Assembly (NCBI GenBank): GCA_934394565.1
Contig: CAKRQV010000008.1
Coordinates: 62,001 to 126,000 of the forward strand
Direction of reading: 5' to 3'
Source: an uncultured Lachnospiraceae bacterium
Lineage (GTDB): Bacteria > Bacillota > Clostridia > Lachnospirales > Lachnospiraceae
Length of the DNA: 64,000 bases
The notes beneath the pieces were generated by a model. It was not told the origin of the DNA, made no database searches, and saw only the letters and a program-made list of their open reading frames with translations. Of the stretch, positions 54,241 to 63,287 are shown one piece after another. Position 1 is the stretch's first letter. Each line of letters opens with the position of its first letter. The position numbers and the translations under genes are program-made.

Positions 54241-54250
54241 AAGGCTCCCC

Positions 54251-55597
54251 TTATTTATCCACGATCTCCACCTGTTTCCGGAATCGTATGTAATAGATGA
54301 GGCATAAAAGAATACCAAACACCGTAGCCGTCGGTGCTGCCAGACCTACACCGGTCAGGGATGCATTCGGCCGGATGCTCATCAGATATGACATCGGCAA
54401 ACGCACCAGAAACGACTGGGCCAGCCCCTGCGCCATGACAAAGAAGGAACGGGAATGTCCGTTATAATAGCCCATGAAGCTGAAAAGGATACTCGTCACG
54501 ACTGCCTCTGGTGCAAACCCCCGTAAAAACTCAAATGCTCTCGCAATAACTGCAGCATCGCTGGTAAACAGTGTCGACAACATATCTCCATGGAAAAATA
54601 CCGCATAGGCGATAAAAATACCGATGCCAGAGCCAAAGGCGATACCGACAAACATGGCTTTCTGCGCTCTTTTTTCTTTACATGCGCCGACATTCTGGGC
54701 AACAAAGGCCGCCATCGACTGCATGATGGAAGATGGAATCAGCATGACAAAAGACTGGATCTTCTGCGCCACGCCATACCCTGAAGAAGCATCCAGCCCC
54801 AGACGATTGACAAACGCACACAGGGCAAGAAAAGTCATATTCGTCAGAAATTCCTGGATGGCCAGTGGCAGCCCCACCTGTAAGAAACGCAGGATTTCAT
54901 GATTGAACCGGATATCCTTTAACGTAAAGGTAAACCCGAGGTCTTTCTTTCTCACTATGATCACAATAGACATCACTACACTGACCGCCTGGGCCGTCAC
55001 AGTAGCAATTGCCGCACCGGCCACGTTCAAGCCAAATCCGGCTACGAGGAACAGATCACCGACGATATTGACCACACAGGCAATCGCCACAAAGATCAGT
55101 GGCAGCCTGGAATCGCCGAGTCCACGGAAAATACTGCTGATAAAGTTATAAAATACAATAAATACATAACCGGCACCACAGATCCGGATATACAGGATCG
55201 TCAGATCCAGTGCCTCCGCCGGAGCCTGCATCAGCACAGCGATCGGCCGGGCAAAGAGAAGCAAGAGCACAGTAAGAACCAGGGCCACTGTGAAGAAAAA
55301 GCAGATCGCACCACCGATCAGGCGACCGATGCGGTTGTTTTTGCGTTCCCCCAGATACCGTCCCATAATGACCGTAACACCCGTTGTCAGGGAACTCACC
55401 GTAAAGGTCACCATATTCATGATACTGCTGCCGGTAGCGACACCGGAAATACCCTCTGTTGTACCAAAACGTCCCACAATGATCAGATCCACCGCACTGT
55501 ACATCGCCTGCAGGATCAGAGCGCCAAGGATTGGCACCATAAAATTCAGCATCTTACCGGTAATGCTTCCGGTCGTAAAATCCTGTTTATTCTCCAT
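54251..55597 (-). CDS. MATE-family efflux transporter
   Basis: A 448-residue protein with twelve predicted membrane helices, in two MatE halves. The N-terminal segment is TTGSITGKMLNFMVPILGALILQAMYSAVDLIIVG (in part) and the second half begins near residue 230. MATE proteins export drugs or metabolites using sodium or proton gradients. It lies 16 bp after a second MATE gene, with an AGGAGG site, so both are probably in one operon. Confidence 0.9.
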   Translation of the reverse strand: MENKQDFTTGSITGKMLNFMVPILGALILQAMYSAVDLIIVGRFGTTEGISGVATGSSIMNMVTFTVSSLTTGVTVIMGRYLGERKNNRIGRLIGGAICFFFTVALVLTVLLLLFARPIAVLMQAPAEALDLTILYIRICGAGYVFIVFYNFISSIFRGLGDSRLPLIFVAIACVVNIVGDLFLVAGFGLNVAGAAIATVTAQAVSVVMSIVIIVRKKDLGFTFTLKDIRFNHEILRFLQVGLPLAIQEFLTNMTFLALCAFVNRLGLDASSGYGVAQKIQSFVMLIPSSIMQSMAAFVAQNVGACKEKRAQKAMFVGIAFGSGIGIFIAYAVFFHGDMLSTLFTSDAAVIARAFEFLRGFAPEAVVTSILFSFMGYYNGHSRSFFVMAQGLAQSFLVRLPMSYLMSIRPNASLTGVGLAAPTATVFGILLCLIYYIRFRKQVEIVDK

Positions 55598-55613
55598 TCG
55601 TTTTCCTCCTCTG

Positions 55614-56903
55614 TTATATCGTTTTTTTCTGCCTTCTGTATAAAATCATCAGTACTGCCAGCGTCACGATTTCCGAAGCCAGCAGTGAACACCAGATACC
55701 CGTCATGCCAAACAGCACAGCCAGAACTACCGCACAAATAGAAATTGCAATCACGCCACGCAGCAGCGATCCGATCAGCGTCTGCACCGGACGGTTTGTC
55801 GCTGCAAAAAATGTGATCAGCATAACGTTGATACCCACTATCAGAAAGCCAAGAAAATACAGGCGCAGACCATCAAACGCATACTCGTGCAATTCAAAAC
55901 TCTGTTCGGTATTAAATACATCAATCAACCCATCCGTTCCAAGCCAGATCACACCTACGATCAAAACCTCCGCCACAAGCATAGCCACAAGCCCGTGTTT
56001 CAGCAGAGAGGCCAGCTGTTTCTTATCACTCTTTCCAAAGCATTCACTGAGCAGCGGCTGTGTTCCCTGGGCAATACCGTTCATGATCGCCATCGCCACC
56101 AGAGATACATTCGCAACAATACCATAAGCGGCCACACCGATATTTCCGGCAAAATGCAGGATCAGCATGTTAAAAACCACCGTTGTCACAGCGGAAGACA
56201 TTTCTCCGACAAAGGCTGATACACCAAGGCCACAGCTTTTCCGTAAGAACCGGAACTTCGGCATCACCCACCGAAATCCGACACCATTTTTCTTTCCCAG
56301 ATAATGCATACCGCACACCGCCATCGTCACCAGCGGACTGCAGGCCGTCGCCATAGCCGCACCGGCCAGTCCGAGATTCAGCACAAACATCAGAACATAG
56401 TCAAATACAATATTAAACAGACTGCCGCTGATCGAGCCGATCATGGCGATGGTTGGTGCATTGTCATTTCTTGCAAAGGCCGTAAAAGTATAATTCACCA
56501 TAAAAAACGGTGCAAATATAAGGAAAATCCGTGTATAGGCACATCCCAGTTCTGTCAGCACCTGATCTGCTCCCATCAGATGCAGGACACTGTCCGGTGA
56601 AAAAATACCCAGCAGTATAAACGGAATACTGGCGATCAGGCTCCAGAATACTGACTGCAGAAAATAAAAATCACTGTCAGCGCCCGCCGCTCTTTTGATC
56701 GTAAATCTTGTTGCCGACCCCACACCGATCATGGCACCAATAGCAAAGATCAGGCCATACACCGGCAGTACCAGATTCAGAAAGGCAATACCGTTCGCAC
56801 CACCATACAGCGAAATAAAAAAAGTATCTGCCAGAATGTACACGGATACACCGATCATAGCCGCCACATTTTGAAACACATAGCGTAAAAATCTTGTATT
56901 CAT
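55614..56903 (-). CDS. MATE-family efflux transporter
   Basis: A 429-residue twelve-helix MATE protein. It starts MNTRFLRYVFQNVAAMIGVSVYILADTFFISLY (in part), lacking the typical N-terminal charged tail. Two MatE halves are clear. Its sequence is distinct from the neighbour at 54251-55597, so the pair is not a recent tandem copy. The regulated substrate is unknown. The 231-bp gap upstream holds an AGTACAAAAAA/TTTTTTGTACT inverted repeat near 57010-57051 that could be an operator. Confidence 0.88.
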   Translation of the reverse strand: MNTRFLRYVFQNVAAMIGVSVYILADTFFISLYGGANGIAFLNLVLPVYGLIFAIGAMIGVGSATRFTIKRAAGADSDFYFLQSVFWSLIASIPFILLGIFSPDSVLHLMGADQVLTELGCAYTRIFLIFAPFFMVNYTFTAFARNDNAPTIAMIGSISGSLFNIVFDYVLMFVLNLGLAGAAMATACSPLVTMAVCGMHYLGKKNGVGFRWVMPKFRFLRKSCGLGVSAFVGEMSSAVTTVVFNMLILHFAGNIGVAAYGIVANVSLVAMAIMNGIAQGTQPLLSECFGKSDKKQLASLLKHGLVAMLVAEVLIVGVIWLGTDGLIDVFNTEQSFELHEYAFDGLRLYFLGFLIVGINVMLITFFAATNRPVQTLIGSLLRGVIAISICAVVLAVLFGMTGIWCSLLASEIVTLAVLMILYRRQKKTI

Positions 56904-57009
56904 TTTTTATTTTTCTCCTTCAACGTTCCTGACATGACTTCTGTTTTGCCAGAGATCTGTCCGTTTTTTCAGAACTTCCTCATGTTTTCTTTCTTACCAA
57001 AATAAGGAA

Positions 57010-57051
57010 GTACAAAAAAACTGCTCATCAATAGCTGCTTTTTTGTACTCC
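57010..57051. promoter_or_regulatory. AGTACAAAAAA inverted repeat upstream of the MATE pair
   Basis: AGTACAAAAAA and TTTTTTGTACT face each other across about 20 bases. It may be an operator for the MATE operon or a weak terminator of the methyltransferase gene. Confidence 0.35.
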
Positions 57052-57134
57052 CTCACAGTGACTGTTCTTTATTGTAAAACACCGCCCGAGCATACACTGC
57101 CATTTTTCATGTATATGACAATGTAGTGATATTC

Positions 57135-57878
57135 TCAGCGGATCCCTTTCAGCAGAAATCCAGGTGTTGCTGCATAATTTACCTTTTCTTCCTCATCCAG
57201 CGTTTCCTGCCAGATCTCGGTATCTACATAAAACTTTGTGAAACCGGCATTCATAAGCATCTGCAGATCTGCCTGTGGGCGCTGGCAGCGACTGAGGATC
57301 AGGTTGCGGCTGATTTCCTCCATCTTGTCAGACTCTGCGTAGCCATTATAATCAAAATATCCGGCATCGGCAACGTTTTCACGGTCCTTACGGAACAGCT
57401 CTGCCTTTTTATCATCAAACAGATACTCATACCATCCCGCATCAAAGTTCAGCATTACACCACCCATTTTCAGGACACGATGCCATTCCTTGTATGCCTT
57501 CTGTGGATTTTCCAGATTCCATGTCAGGTTACGGCTCACAACAACGTCAAACGTTCCATCCGGGAAAGCCAGATTCTGCGCATCCATCTGCTGAAAACAG
57601 ATCTTATCCCGATACTCTCCGGCATTCCTCTTCGCCTCTTCCAGCATCGCCGGCGTATAATCTACGGCTGTGACATCATACCCTCTCTTCGCCAGATTAA
57701 TCGCAAAAAATCCGGGGCCTGTACCGATGTCCAGAATCTTTAAGTTATCCTTATCCGGAAACTCCCTGGTGATCACACCCATCCAACGTTTTTCGTTATC
57801 ATCCGTAAACTGTCCATAGGCAAACGAATCCGCCCGTCTGGTCCAGTAGCTTTCGATTTCATTCATCAGTGCTGTCAT
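57135..57878 (-). CDS. Class I SAM-dependent methyltransferase
   Basis: A 247-residue methyltransferase. The SAM site is KILDIGTGPGFFAINLAKRGY (in part, about 46), DVTAVDYTPAMLEEAK and the DVVVSRNLTWNLENP block. The N-terminal segment MTALMNEIESYWTRRADSF resembles Clostridia UbiE-like methyltransferases of unknown substrate. It lies between MATE genes on the same strand, which hints at modification or export of a small molecule, but no biosynthetic gene is nearby. Confidence 0.88.
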   Translation of the reverse strand: MTALMNEIESYWTRRADSFAYGQFTDDNEKRWMGVITREFPDKDNLKILDIGTGPGFFAINLAKRGYDVTAVDYTPAMLEEAKRNAGEYRDKICFQQMDAQNLAFPDGTFDVVVSRNLTWNLENPQKAYKEWHRVLKMGGVMLNFDAGWYEYLFDDKKAELFRKDRENVADAGYFDYNGYAESDKMEEISRNLILSRCQRPQADLQMLMNAGFTKFYVDTEIWQETLDEEEKVNYAATPGFLLKGIR

Positions 57879-57962
57879 AGTACCTGTCCGTCCTTTTTTA
57901 TATTGAAGCTATGATACCATGCCTGACAAACCTTTCACAAGCTCCCTGGGGGGATAAACATT

Positions 57963-59357
57963 TTAGTGCTCACTTTCTGCCAGAGTCTTCTGATTCTTTT
58001 CCAACTGTTTCAGATGCTTCATTTCACGAAGCAGAAGAATCGTTGCCAGCGTGATAGAGAAGCAGTCTGCCAGCGGATAGGCATACATGATACCCACAAC
58101 ACCCAGAAACAGTGGCAGAATCACCATCAGCGGCATCGTAAACAGAATCTGTCTCGACAGAGACAGTACAACGGCCTGCATCGGCTTTCCGACGGCCTGA
58201 AAATACACACCAGCCATCATCGGAATACCCATAACAAAGATCATCAGCGTCATATTCTTGCAACACATCACAGCAAACTCATTGTACAGTGCACTCTCCT
58301 GACCAAAGATACTGATAATCTGTGACGGGAATGTCTGTAAAACGATCCAGCCCACGCAACCCACAACGAAGGTGGTAATAGCCGTCTTTTTCACCAGTTC
58401 ACGCACGCGGTCGTAACGACAGGCACCGAAATTGAATGAAAAAATCGGCTGTGTTGCATTGGTGATACCGATGATCACCGACATCATAATCTGGTTGACC
58501 TTCATAATAATACCAAAGCAGGTCACGGGAATATCGGCACCATAGGAAGACTGCGCACCATATTTGGCTGCCTGATTATTCAGAAGGATTGTCGCAAACA
58601 GCATCGAAATCTGTGTCAGGAAAGCAGACATACCGATAGCCATGATACGGCGCAAGCGCTGCGCCTGCGGCTTCAGATCCGCATAGATAAACTTTACAGT
58701 CTTTAACCGGTGCATCTTCCAGAAACTTAAAGCAAAGGTAGCAATCTGACCGATGATCGTGGCCAGAGCCGCTCCCTTAACGCCCCAGTGGAATACAAAA
58801 ATAAAGATTGGGTCAAAGATAATATTTAAAATCGCACCCACCAGCATTGACATCATCGAAAACTGCGGTGCACCATCCGCACGGATGATATCGTTCATCA
58901 TGATACCTGTAGCTGTAAATGGAAAACCAATCAGCACGATGCGGCTGTAATCTATGGCATAGCTTAAATTGGCCTCTGTTGCTCCGAAAATATGTAACAG
59001 TGGCAGTAAAAAAACCTGTCCGATCACCAGAAGTCCCACACCAAACATCACTGCCAGTGCAAAACCATTTCCCACAAAATGACAGGCTTCATCCTCATCC
59101 TTACGCCCCAGATTCAGACTGGTATTGGCTGCTGTACCTGCAGAAACCATCAAAGACAGTGCCAGCATCAGCTGTGTAAATGGGAACGCTACATTTGTCG
59201 CACCATTGCCCAGATAACCGACGCCCTGCCCGATAAAAATCTGGTCAACCAGATTGTAGATGGAATTGACCAGCATCGAAATAATGCCCGGAATTGAATA
59301 GGTCAGCAGAAGCTTCCCGATCTTTTCCGTACCAAGGATATTCTCTTTTCTCTCCAT
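57963..59357 (-). CDS. MATE-family efflux transporter (MepA-like)
   Basis: A 464-residue MATE protein with twelve helices. The N-terminus ENILGTEKIGKLLLTYSIPGIISMLVNSIYNLVDQIFIG (in part) and the GNGATNVAFPFTQLMLALSLM block resemble the MepA branch. It precedes the methyltransferase by 84 bp. It is the third MATE gene in a row. Substrate is unknown. Confidence 0.9.
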   Translation of the reverse strand: MERKENILGTEKIGKLLLTYSIPGIISMLVNSIYNLVDQIFIGQGVGYLGNGATNVAFPFTQLMLALSLMVSAGTAANTSLNLGRKDEDEACHFVGNGFALAVMFGVGLLVIGQVFLLPLLHIFGATEANLSYAIDYSRIVLIGFPFTATGIMMNDIIRADGAPQFSMMSMLVGAILNIIFDPIFIFVFHWGVKGAALATIIGQIATFALSFWKMHRLKTVKFIYADLKPQAQRLRRIMAIGMSAFLTQISMLFATILLNNQAAKYGAQSSYGADIPVTCFGIIMKVNQIMMSVIIGITNATQPIFSFNFGACRYDRVRELVKKTAITTFVVGCVGWIVLQTFPSQIISIFGQESALYNEFAVMCCKNMTLMIFVMGIPMMAGVYFQAVGKPMQAVVLSLSRQILFTMPLMVILPLFLGVVGIMYAYPLADCFSITLATILLLREMKHLKQLEKNQKTLAESEH

Positions 59358-59567
59358 ATGTTGTCCTTTCTTACCTCTTTGTGTTCAGTATCTTTTAGTA
59401 TACTATGTAATACAGTGAATCACAACTCGGCAATCTTACAAAAATATCATTCATTCGACATACTTTGTTATACAGCATGATCTATAATATTCCTGCAAAT
59501 AGCTTTCCCTGCCGCCTGACCGTGATACCCTGTTTTCTGCTTTCGTTTTTCTTTGCTTCCTTCCTAT

Positions 59568-59596
59568 TTGACAAAGCCCTGCAGATAGAGTAAAAT
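59568..59596 (+). promoter_or_regulatory. Promoter of the GH13 gene
   Basis: A perfect TTGACA, 17 bp and TAAAAT, about 70 bp before the start codon. Confidence 0.8.
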
Positions 59597-59603
59597 GCTC
59601 TTA

Positions 59604-59619
59604 TATACCGATTGGTATA
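59604..59619. promoter_or_regulatory. Operator-like dyad downstream of the GH13 promoter
   Basis: TATACC-GATT-GGTATA is a perfect inverted repeat beginning about 8 bp after the -10 box, a usual place for a repressor. No regulator gene is adjacent. Confidence 0.55.
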
Positions 59620-59664
59620 CAAGATTAAAAAGGAGATACTGCAATCGCAGTTTGTGTAATAACT

Positions 59665-61008
59665 ATGACATGGTATGACAGCGTTGTTTTCTATCACATA
59701 TATCCTCTTGGCCTCTGTGGATGCCCCCACGAAAATCACGGTGAAGAAGGCCATCATTTTAAAAAGCTGGAAGCCTGGGCTGATCACGCAAAAGAGATTG
59801 GCTGCACCGCCATCTATATCGGCCCCCTCTTCCAGTCTGAGGGACACGGCTACGAAACAACCGACTACCGCAAAGTGGATAACCGCCTTGGAACCAATGC
59901 TGAATTCAAAGACTATGTAGCCCACTGCCATGCTATCGGCCTGAAGGTTATCGTAGACGGCGTATTTAACCATACCGGACGCAGTTTTTTCGCATTTCAG
60001 AATCTTTTAACTCACCGGGAAAACAGTGCTTACCGCGACTGGTACTGCAATGTCAATTTCTGGAACAATAATGAATACGATGACCACTTTTCCTACGACA
60101 ACTGGGGCGGCTACAATCTGCTGGCCAAGCTAAATCTGTGGAATCCTGCTGTCCGGGAATATCATTTTGACACTGTACGCTTCTGGGTATCCGAATTTGA
60201 TATCGACGGCATCCGTCTGGACGCTGCAGATGTGCTCGAACACGAATTCATGCATCAGCTACGAGGTGTATGCGACAGTCTGAAACCCGACTTCTGGCTG
60301 ATGGGCGAGGTCATCCACGGTGACTACAGCCGCTGGGCCAACGGCCAGATGCTGCATTCCGTTACCAACTACGAGCTTCACAAAGGACTGTTCTCCGGGC
60401 ACAACGACCACAATTATTTCGAAATTGCCCATTCCGTACGCCGTCTTCTCGGTATCTGTGGCAATGTGAAGCTGTATACTTTTGTTGACAACCATGATGT
60501 AGCGCGCATCATCTCCAAATTAAATAACAGGGAACATATTTACAACGTCATGATGCTCGATTACAATCTGCCCGGCGTGCCCTCGATCTACTATGGCTCT
60601 GAATTCGGTATCGAAGGTGAAAAGCAGCACGGTTCCGACTGGAATTTACGTCCCTGTCTGGAGCTCTCCGACTATCCGGAGGCTGTACTGACCAATCCTC
60701 TGACCCATCTGATCCGGGAGCTTGGCCAGATCCATGCTGCATACCCGGAGCTTTCCTGTGGGGAATACAAGGAGCTGACCCTTACGAACCGCCAGTACAG
60801 CTTCGCCCGGATTCTGGATGGCAAGGCTGTGATCACCGTTTTGAACAACGATGAACAGCCTGCTGATATCTGGATCCCGCTTCCGGTACAGGCCGATTCT
60901 GCCAAAGCGCTGCTCACCGGTATGGGTGATGTAACCGGCAGCATCGAAAACGGACAGCTGATCGTACATCTTCCGGCATGCCGCGGTATGGTTTTTGCGG
61001 TTCGCTGA
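59665..61008 (+). CDS. Alpha-amylase-family (GH13) glycosidase
   Basis: A 447-residue GH13 enzyme without a signal peptide, so it acts in the cytoplasm. The conserved regions are VIVDGVFNHTG (about 92), GIRLDAADV with the nucleophile Asp (about 179), LMGEV with the acid Glu (about 212) and FVDNHDVAR (about 273). The C-terminal beta domain occupies about 370-447. Glycogen or maltodextrin breakdown fits, but specificity is unclear. The strong AAGGAG lies 29 bases before the ATG; the spacer contains a 5-bp hairpin (ACTGC/GCAGT) that could bring it nearer, as no other in-frame start codon exists. Confidence 0.9.
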   Translation: MTWYDSVVFYHIYPLGLCGCPHENHGEEGHHFKKLEAWADHAKEIGCTAIYIGPLFQSEGHGYETTDYRKVDNRLGTNAEFKDYVAHCHAIGLKVIVDGVFNHTGRSFFAFQNLLTHRENSAYRDWYCNVNFWNNNEYDDHFSYDNWGGYNLLAKLNLWNPAVREYHFDTVRFWVSEFDIDGIRLDAADVLEHEFMHQLRGVCDSLKPDFWLMGEVIHGDYSRWANGQMLHSVTNYELHKGLFSGHNDHNYFEIAHSVRRLLGICGNVKLYTFVDNHDVARIISKLNNREHIYNVMMLDYNLPGVPSIYYGSEFGIEGEKQHGSDWNLRPCLELSDYPEAVLTNPLTHLIRELGQIHAAYPELSCGEYKELTLTNRQYSFARILDGKAVITVLNNDEQPADIWIPLPVQADSAKALLTGMGDVTGSIENGQLIVHLPACRGMVFAVR

Positions 61009-61029
61009 TACAAAACACATCCTTAAAAG

Positions 61030-61066
61030 CCTGCGCATGCCAGCTGATCTGGCTGTGCAGGTTTTT
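61030..61066 (+). terminator. Terminator of the GH13 gene
   Basis: CCTGCGCATGCCAG pairs with CTGGCTGTGCAGG around CTGAT, then GTTTTTC. Confidence 0.82.
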
Positions 61067-61083
61067 CGTTGCAAGGCATATGA

Positions 61084-61108
61084 ATAAATGGTCCGGTGGA
61101 TCATTTTT
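61084..61108 (+). repeat. GGTCCGGTGGA hairpin repeat, copy 3
   Basis: ATAAATGGTCC-GGT-GGATCATTTTT, preceded by CATATG. Compared with copy 1 the stem carries a G-T wobble and an A-T pair in place of C-G, so the hairpin survives. It lies between the GH13 terminator and hcp. Confidence 0.7.
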
Positions 61109-61128
61109 GAGTTTCTTATTCGTCCTTC

Positions 61129-61157
61129 GACGTTTCTACGTCTCTGTGCCTTATAAT
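61129..61157 (+). promoter_or_regulatory. Probable regulated promoter of hcp
   Basis: A perfect TATAAT (61152-61157) without a good -35 box; instead the dyad GACGT-TTCT-ACGTC (61129-61142) sits in the -35 region. This suggests an activator site, possibly for a nitrosative-stress regulator, though none is encoded nearby. Confidence 0.5.
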
Positions 61158-61211
61158 ATTTTCCCTGACCGGGCAGACTATATCATATACCACAGCAAAG
61201 GAGATTATTTT

Positions 61212-62804
61212 ATGTTTTGTTATCAATGCGAGCAAACCGCTCACCATACCGGCTGTACCAAAACCGCCGGTGTCTGCGGAAAAAAAGCAGCTACCGCTGA
61301 CCTGCAGGATCAACTGACCGGAGCCCTGATCGGTCTTGCAAAAACAATGGAAACCAGCACCCGGCCAGCCACAGACGCGGCATCTGCTCTGGTTGTAAAG
61401 AGTCTGTTTGCCACCCTGACGAATGTAAATTTTGATGATGCGGCACTGCAGGAGCTTCTGGAGCAGGTGCATCGAGAGAAGAAAAATCTCATTCTTTCCT
61501 GTCCCGACTGCGAGCCTCCCTGTAACGAGATTGAGGACTATAACATGCTTACCCTCTGGACTGCCGACGAGGACAGCCGCAGTCTGCGCTCCCTGATCCT
61601 GTTTGGCATCAGGGGCATGGCCGCTTACGCCTACCACGCCGGTGTGATGGGCTACACCGACGAAACCATACACCGCTTTCTATTTGAAGCACTCACTGCG
61701 GTCGGCCAGGATGACTGGGGCATGGACAAACTGCTGCCCATCGTACTGAAGGTCGGAGAAGTCAATCTGAAATGTATGGCGCTGCTTGACAAAGCCAATA
61801 CAGAAACCTTCGGCCAGCCAAAGCCTACTAAGGTCAGCCTGACGATAGAAAAAGGACCTTTTATCGTTATTAGCGGCCACGATCTGTACGATCTGAAGCT
61901 TTTACTGGAACAGACAAAGGGAAAAGGAATCAATATCTACACCCATGGAGAAATGCTGCCCGCCCACGGTTACCCCGAACTCAAAAAATACAGTCATCTG
62001 AAAGGAAATTTCGGTACAGCATGGCAGAGCCAGCAAAAGGAATTTATTGATATACCCGGACCTGTTCTTTTCACGACAAACTGCCTGATGCCCCCGCGAA
62101 AGAGCTATGCAGACCGCATCTTTACCACAGAGGTCGTTGGCTATCCGGATATGCAGCATATCGGAAATGATAAAGATTTTACGCCGGTTATTGAAAAAGC
62201 ACTGGAGCTTGGCGGTTACCCGGAGGATACCCACTTCACCGGTATCAACGGCGGCGATACCGTCACCACAGGCTTTGCGCGAAACACCGTCCTTTCAGTT
62301 GCTGATACCGTCGTCGAGACCGTAAAGTCCGGGGCGATCCGTCACTTCTTCCTTGTCGGCGGCTGTGACGGTGCGCATCCGGGGCGCAACTATTATACAG
62401 AGTTTGTCAAACTGACTCCTGAAGATACCGTCATCCTGACCCTCGCCTGCGGTAAATACCGTTTCAACGATATCGATCTCGGCACGATCGGCGGCCTGCC
62501 CCGTCTGATGGATGTCGGCCAGTGCAACGACGCCTACTCTGCCATCCAGATTGCCCTGGCTCTGGCCGATGCCTTCGGCTGCAGCGTCAACGAACTGCCC
62601 CTGAGTATGGTCCTCAGCTGGTACGAACAGAAAGCTGTCTGTATCCTGCTGACCCTCCTGTATCTGGGTATCAGAAACATTAAGCTCGGCCCCTCACTTC
62701 CCGCCTTTTTATCCCGGAACGTCCTGCAGTATCTCGTGGAGAATTATCATCTCTCACCGATCACTACACCGGAGAAGGATCTGACAGAACTTTTGAACCG
62801 TTAA
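61212..62804 (+). CDS. hcp: Hybrid-cluster protein (hydroxylamine reductase)
   Basis: A 530-residue hybrid-cluster protein. The N-terminal Cys motif is MFCYQCEQTAHHTGC with a fourth Cys after TKTAGV (Cys3, Cys6, Cys15, Cys22), one residue wider at the end than in Desulfovibrio Hcp, from memory. Ligands of the hybrid cluster are seen in GGCDGAHPGRNYY and LACGKYRFND. Known activity: reduction of hydroxylamine and, more recently, nitric oxide. The ATG follows AAAGGAG; the longer frame to 60978 runs through the previous terminator and repeat. No hcr reductase gene follows, as in many anaerobes. Confidence 0.95.
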   Translation: MFCYQCEQTAHHTGCTKTAGVCGKKAATADLQDQLTGALIGLAKTMETSTRPATDAASALVVKSLFATLTNVNFDDAALQELLEQVHREKKNLILSCPDCEPPCNEIEDYNMLTLWTADEDSRSLRSLILFGIRGMAAYAYHAGVMGYTDETIHRFLFEALTAVGQDDWGMDKLLPIVLKVGEVNLKCMALLDKANTETFGQPKPTKVSLTIEKGPFIVISGHDLYDLKLLLEQTKGKGINIYTHGEMLPAHGYPELKKYSHLKGNFGTAWQSQQKEFIDIPGPVLFTTNCLMPPRKSYADRIFTTEVVGYPDMQHIGNDKDFTPVIEKALELGGYPEDTHFTGINGGDTVTTGFARNTVLSVADTVVETVKSGAIRHFFLVGGCDGAHPGRNYYTEFVKLTPEDTVILTLACGKYRFNDIDLGTIGGLPRLMDVGQCNDAYSAIQIALALADAFGCSVNELPLSMVLSWYEQKAVCILLTLLYLGIRNIKLGPSLPAFLSRNVLQYLVENYHLSPITTPEKDLTELLNR

Positions 62805-62809
62805 TATTT

Positions 62810-62853
62810 CAACAGGGACATTTTCAAAAAGTAAGTTGAAAATGTCCCCGTTG
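62810..62853 (+). terminator. Hairpin after hcp
   Basis: CAACAGGGACATTTTCAA pairs with TTGAAAATGTCCCCGTTG with one mismatch, and flanking ATATTT/AAATAT extends the symmetry. It may terminate hcp or be the remnant of a small mobile repeat, since GGGACATTTTCAA is reminiscent of insertion-sequence ends. Confidence 0.6.
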
Positions 62854-62938
62854 AGTTAAATATGTTATTTTTATACGCAGATTGATATATTAATTCGATA
62901 CTCGTTGAGTAACCTATGATCATAGGACTCCTCTACTT

Positions 62939-63217
62939 TTACAGATACTGCGTATACTCCAGCCTCTCCTTGTTCGGTCCTTCCGTCAGGAAATACTTGA
63001 TACCCTTCTCCTTTTCCCTTTCAGACCGCCCTGGCGATCCTGCCTGTAGTTATCTGAAGCATACCATATTTTTCACTAAAATAACAGCCGCATATTTCAC
63101 CATGGACCACCAGATCCCCTTATGCCGCAAGAGCTTTCTGTCCTCTGCCAGATACCCGTCTTTTGTTTTCATATAGCAGTACTTTAAAAGCTTCTCGTAC
63201 CGTTCCTTCAGATTCAT
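62939..63217 (-). pseudogene. Gene remnant interrupted by an in-frame stop
   Basis: One reading frame on the minus strand gives MNLKERYEKLLKYCYMKTKD at its start, continues through KLLRHKGIWWSMVKYAAVIL to CFR, meets TAA at 63050-63052, then resumes in the same frame with LQAGSPGRSEREKEKG and IKYFLTEGPNKERLEYTQYL to a second stop. Both halves look protein-like, as though the C-terminal end of a former longer protein carries a nonsense mutation. No ribosome site precedes the Met. The protein family was not recognised. The 62854-62938 bases show nothing else. Confidence 0.45.
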
Positions 63218-63287
63218 TTCAAAACCGGGCTTTCCCCTGTCTAATCTATTATTTTTGACGTTGCGATTCTTTATAATAACCAATTTT

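Larger units (their letters stand above)
59358..59664. other. Intergenic region between divergent MATE gene and GH13 gene
   Basis: The 307-bp gap holds the GH13 promoter, a TATACC dyad and a ribosome site that is far from the start codon. A minus-strand frame (59482-59973) overlapping it lacks a ribosome site and is rejected. Confidence 0.6.

Noticed and set aside
60978..61211. Possible N-terminal extension of Hcp
   Set aside because: It overlaps the end of the GH13 gene, its terminator and the repeat; the internal ATG with AAAGGAG gives the canonical Cys motif at residue 3.
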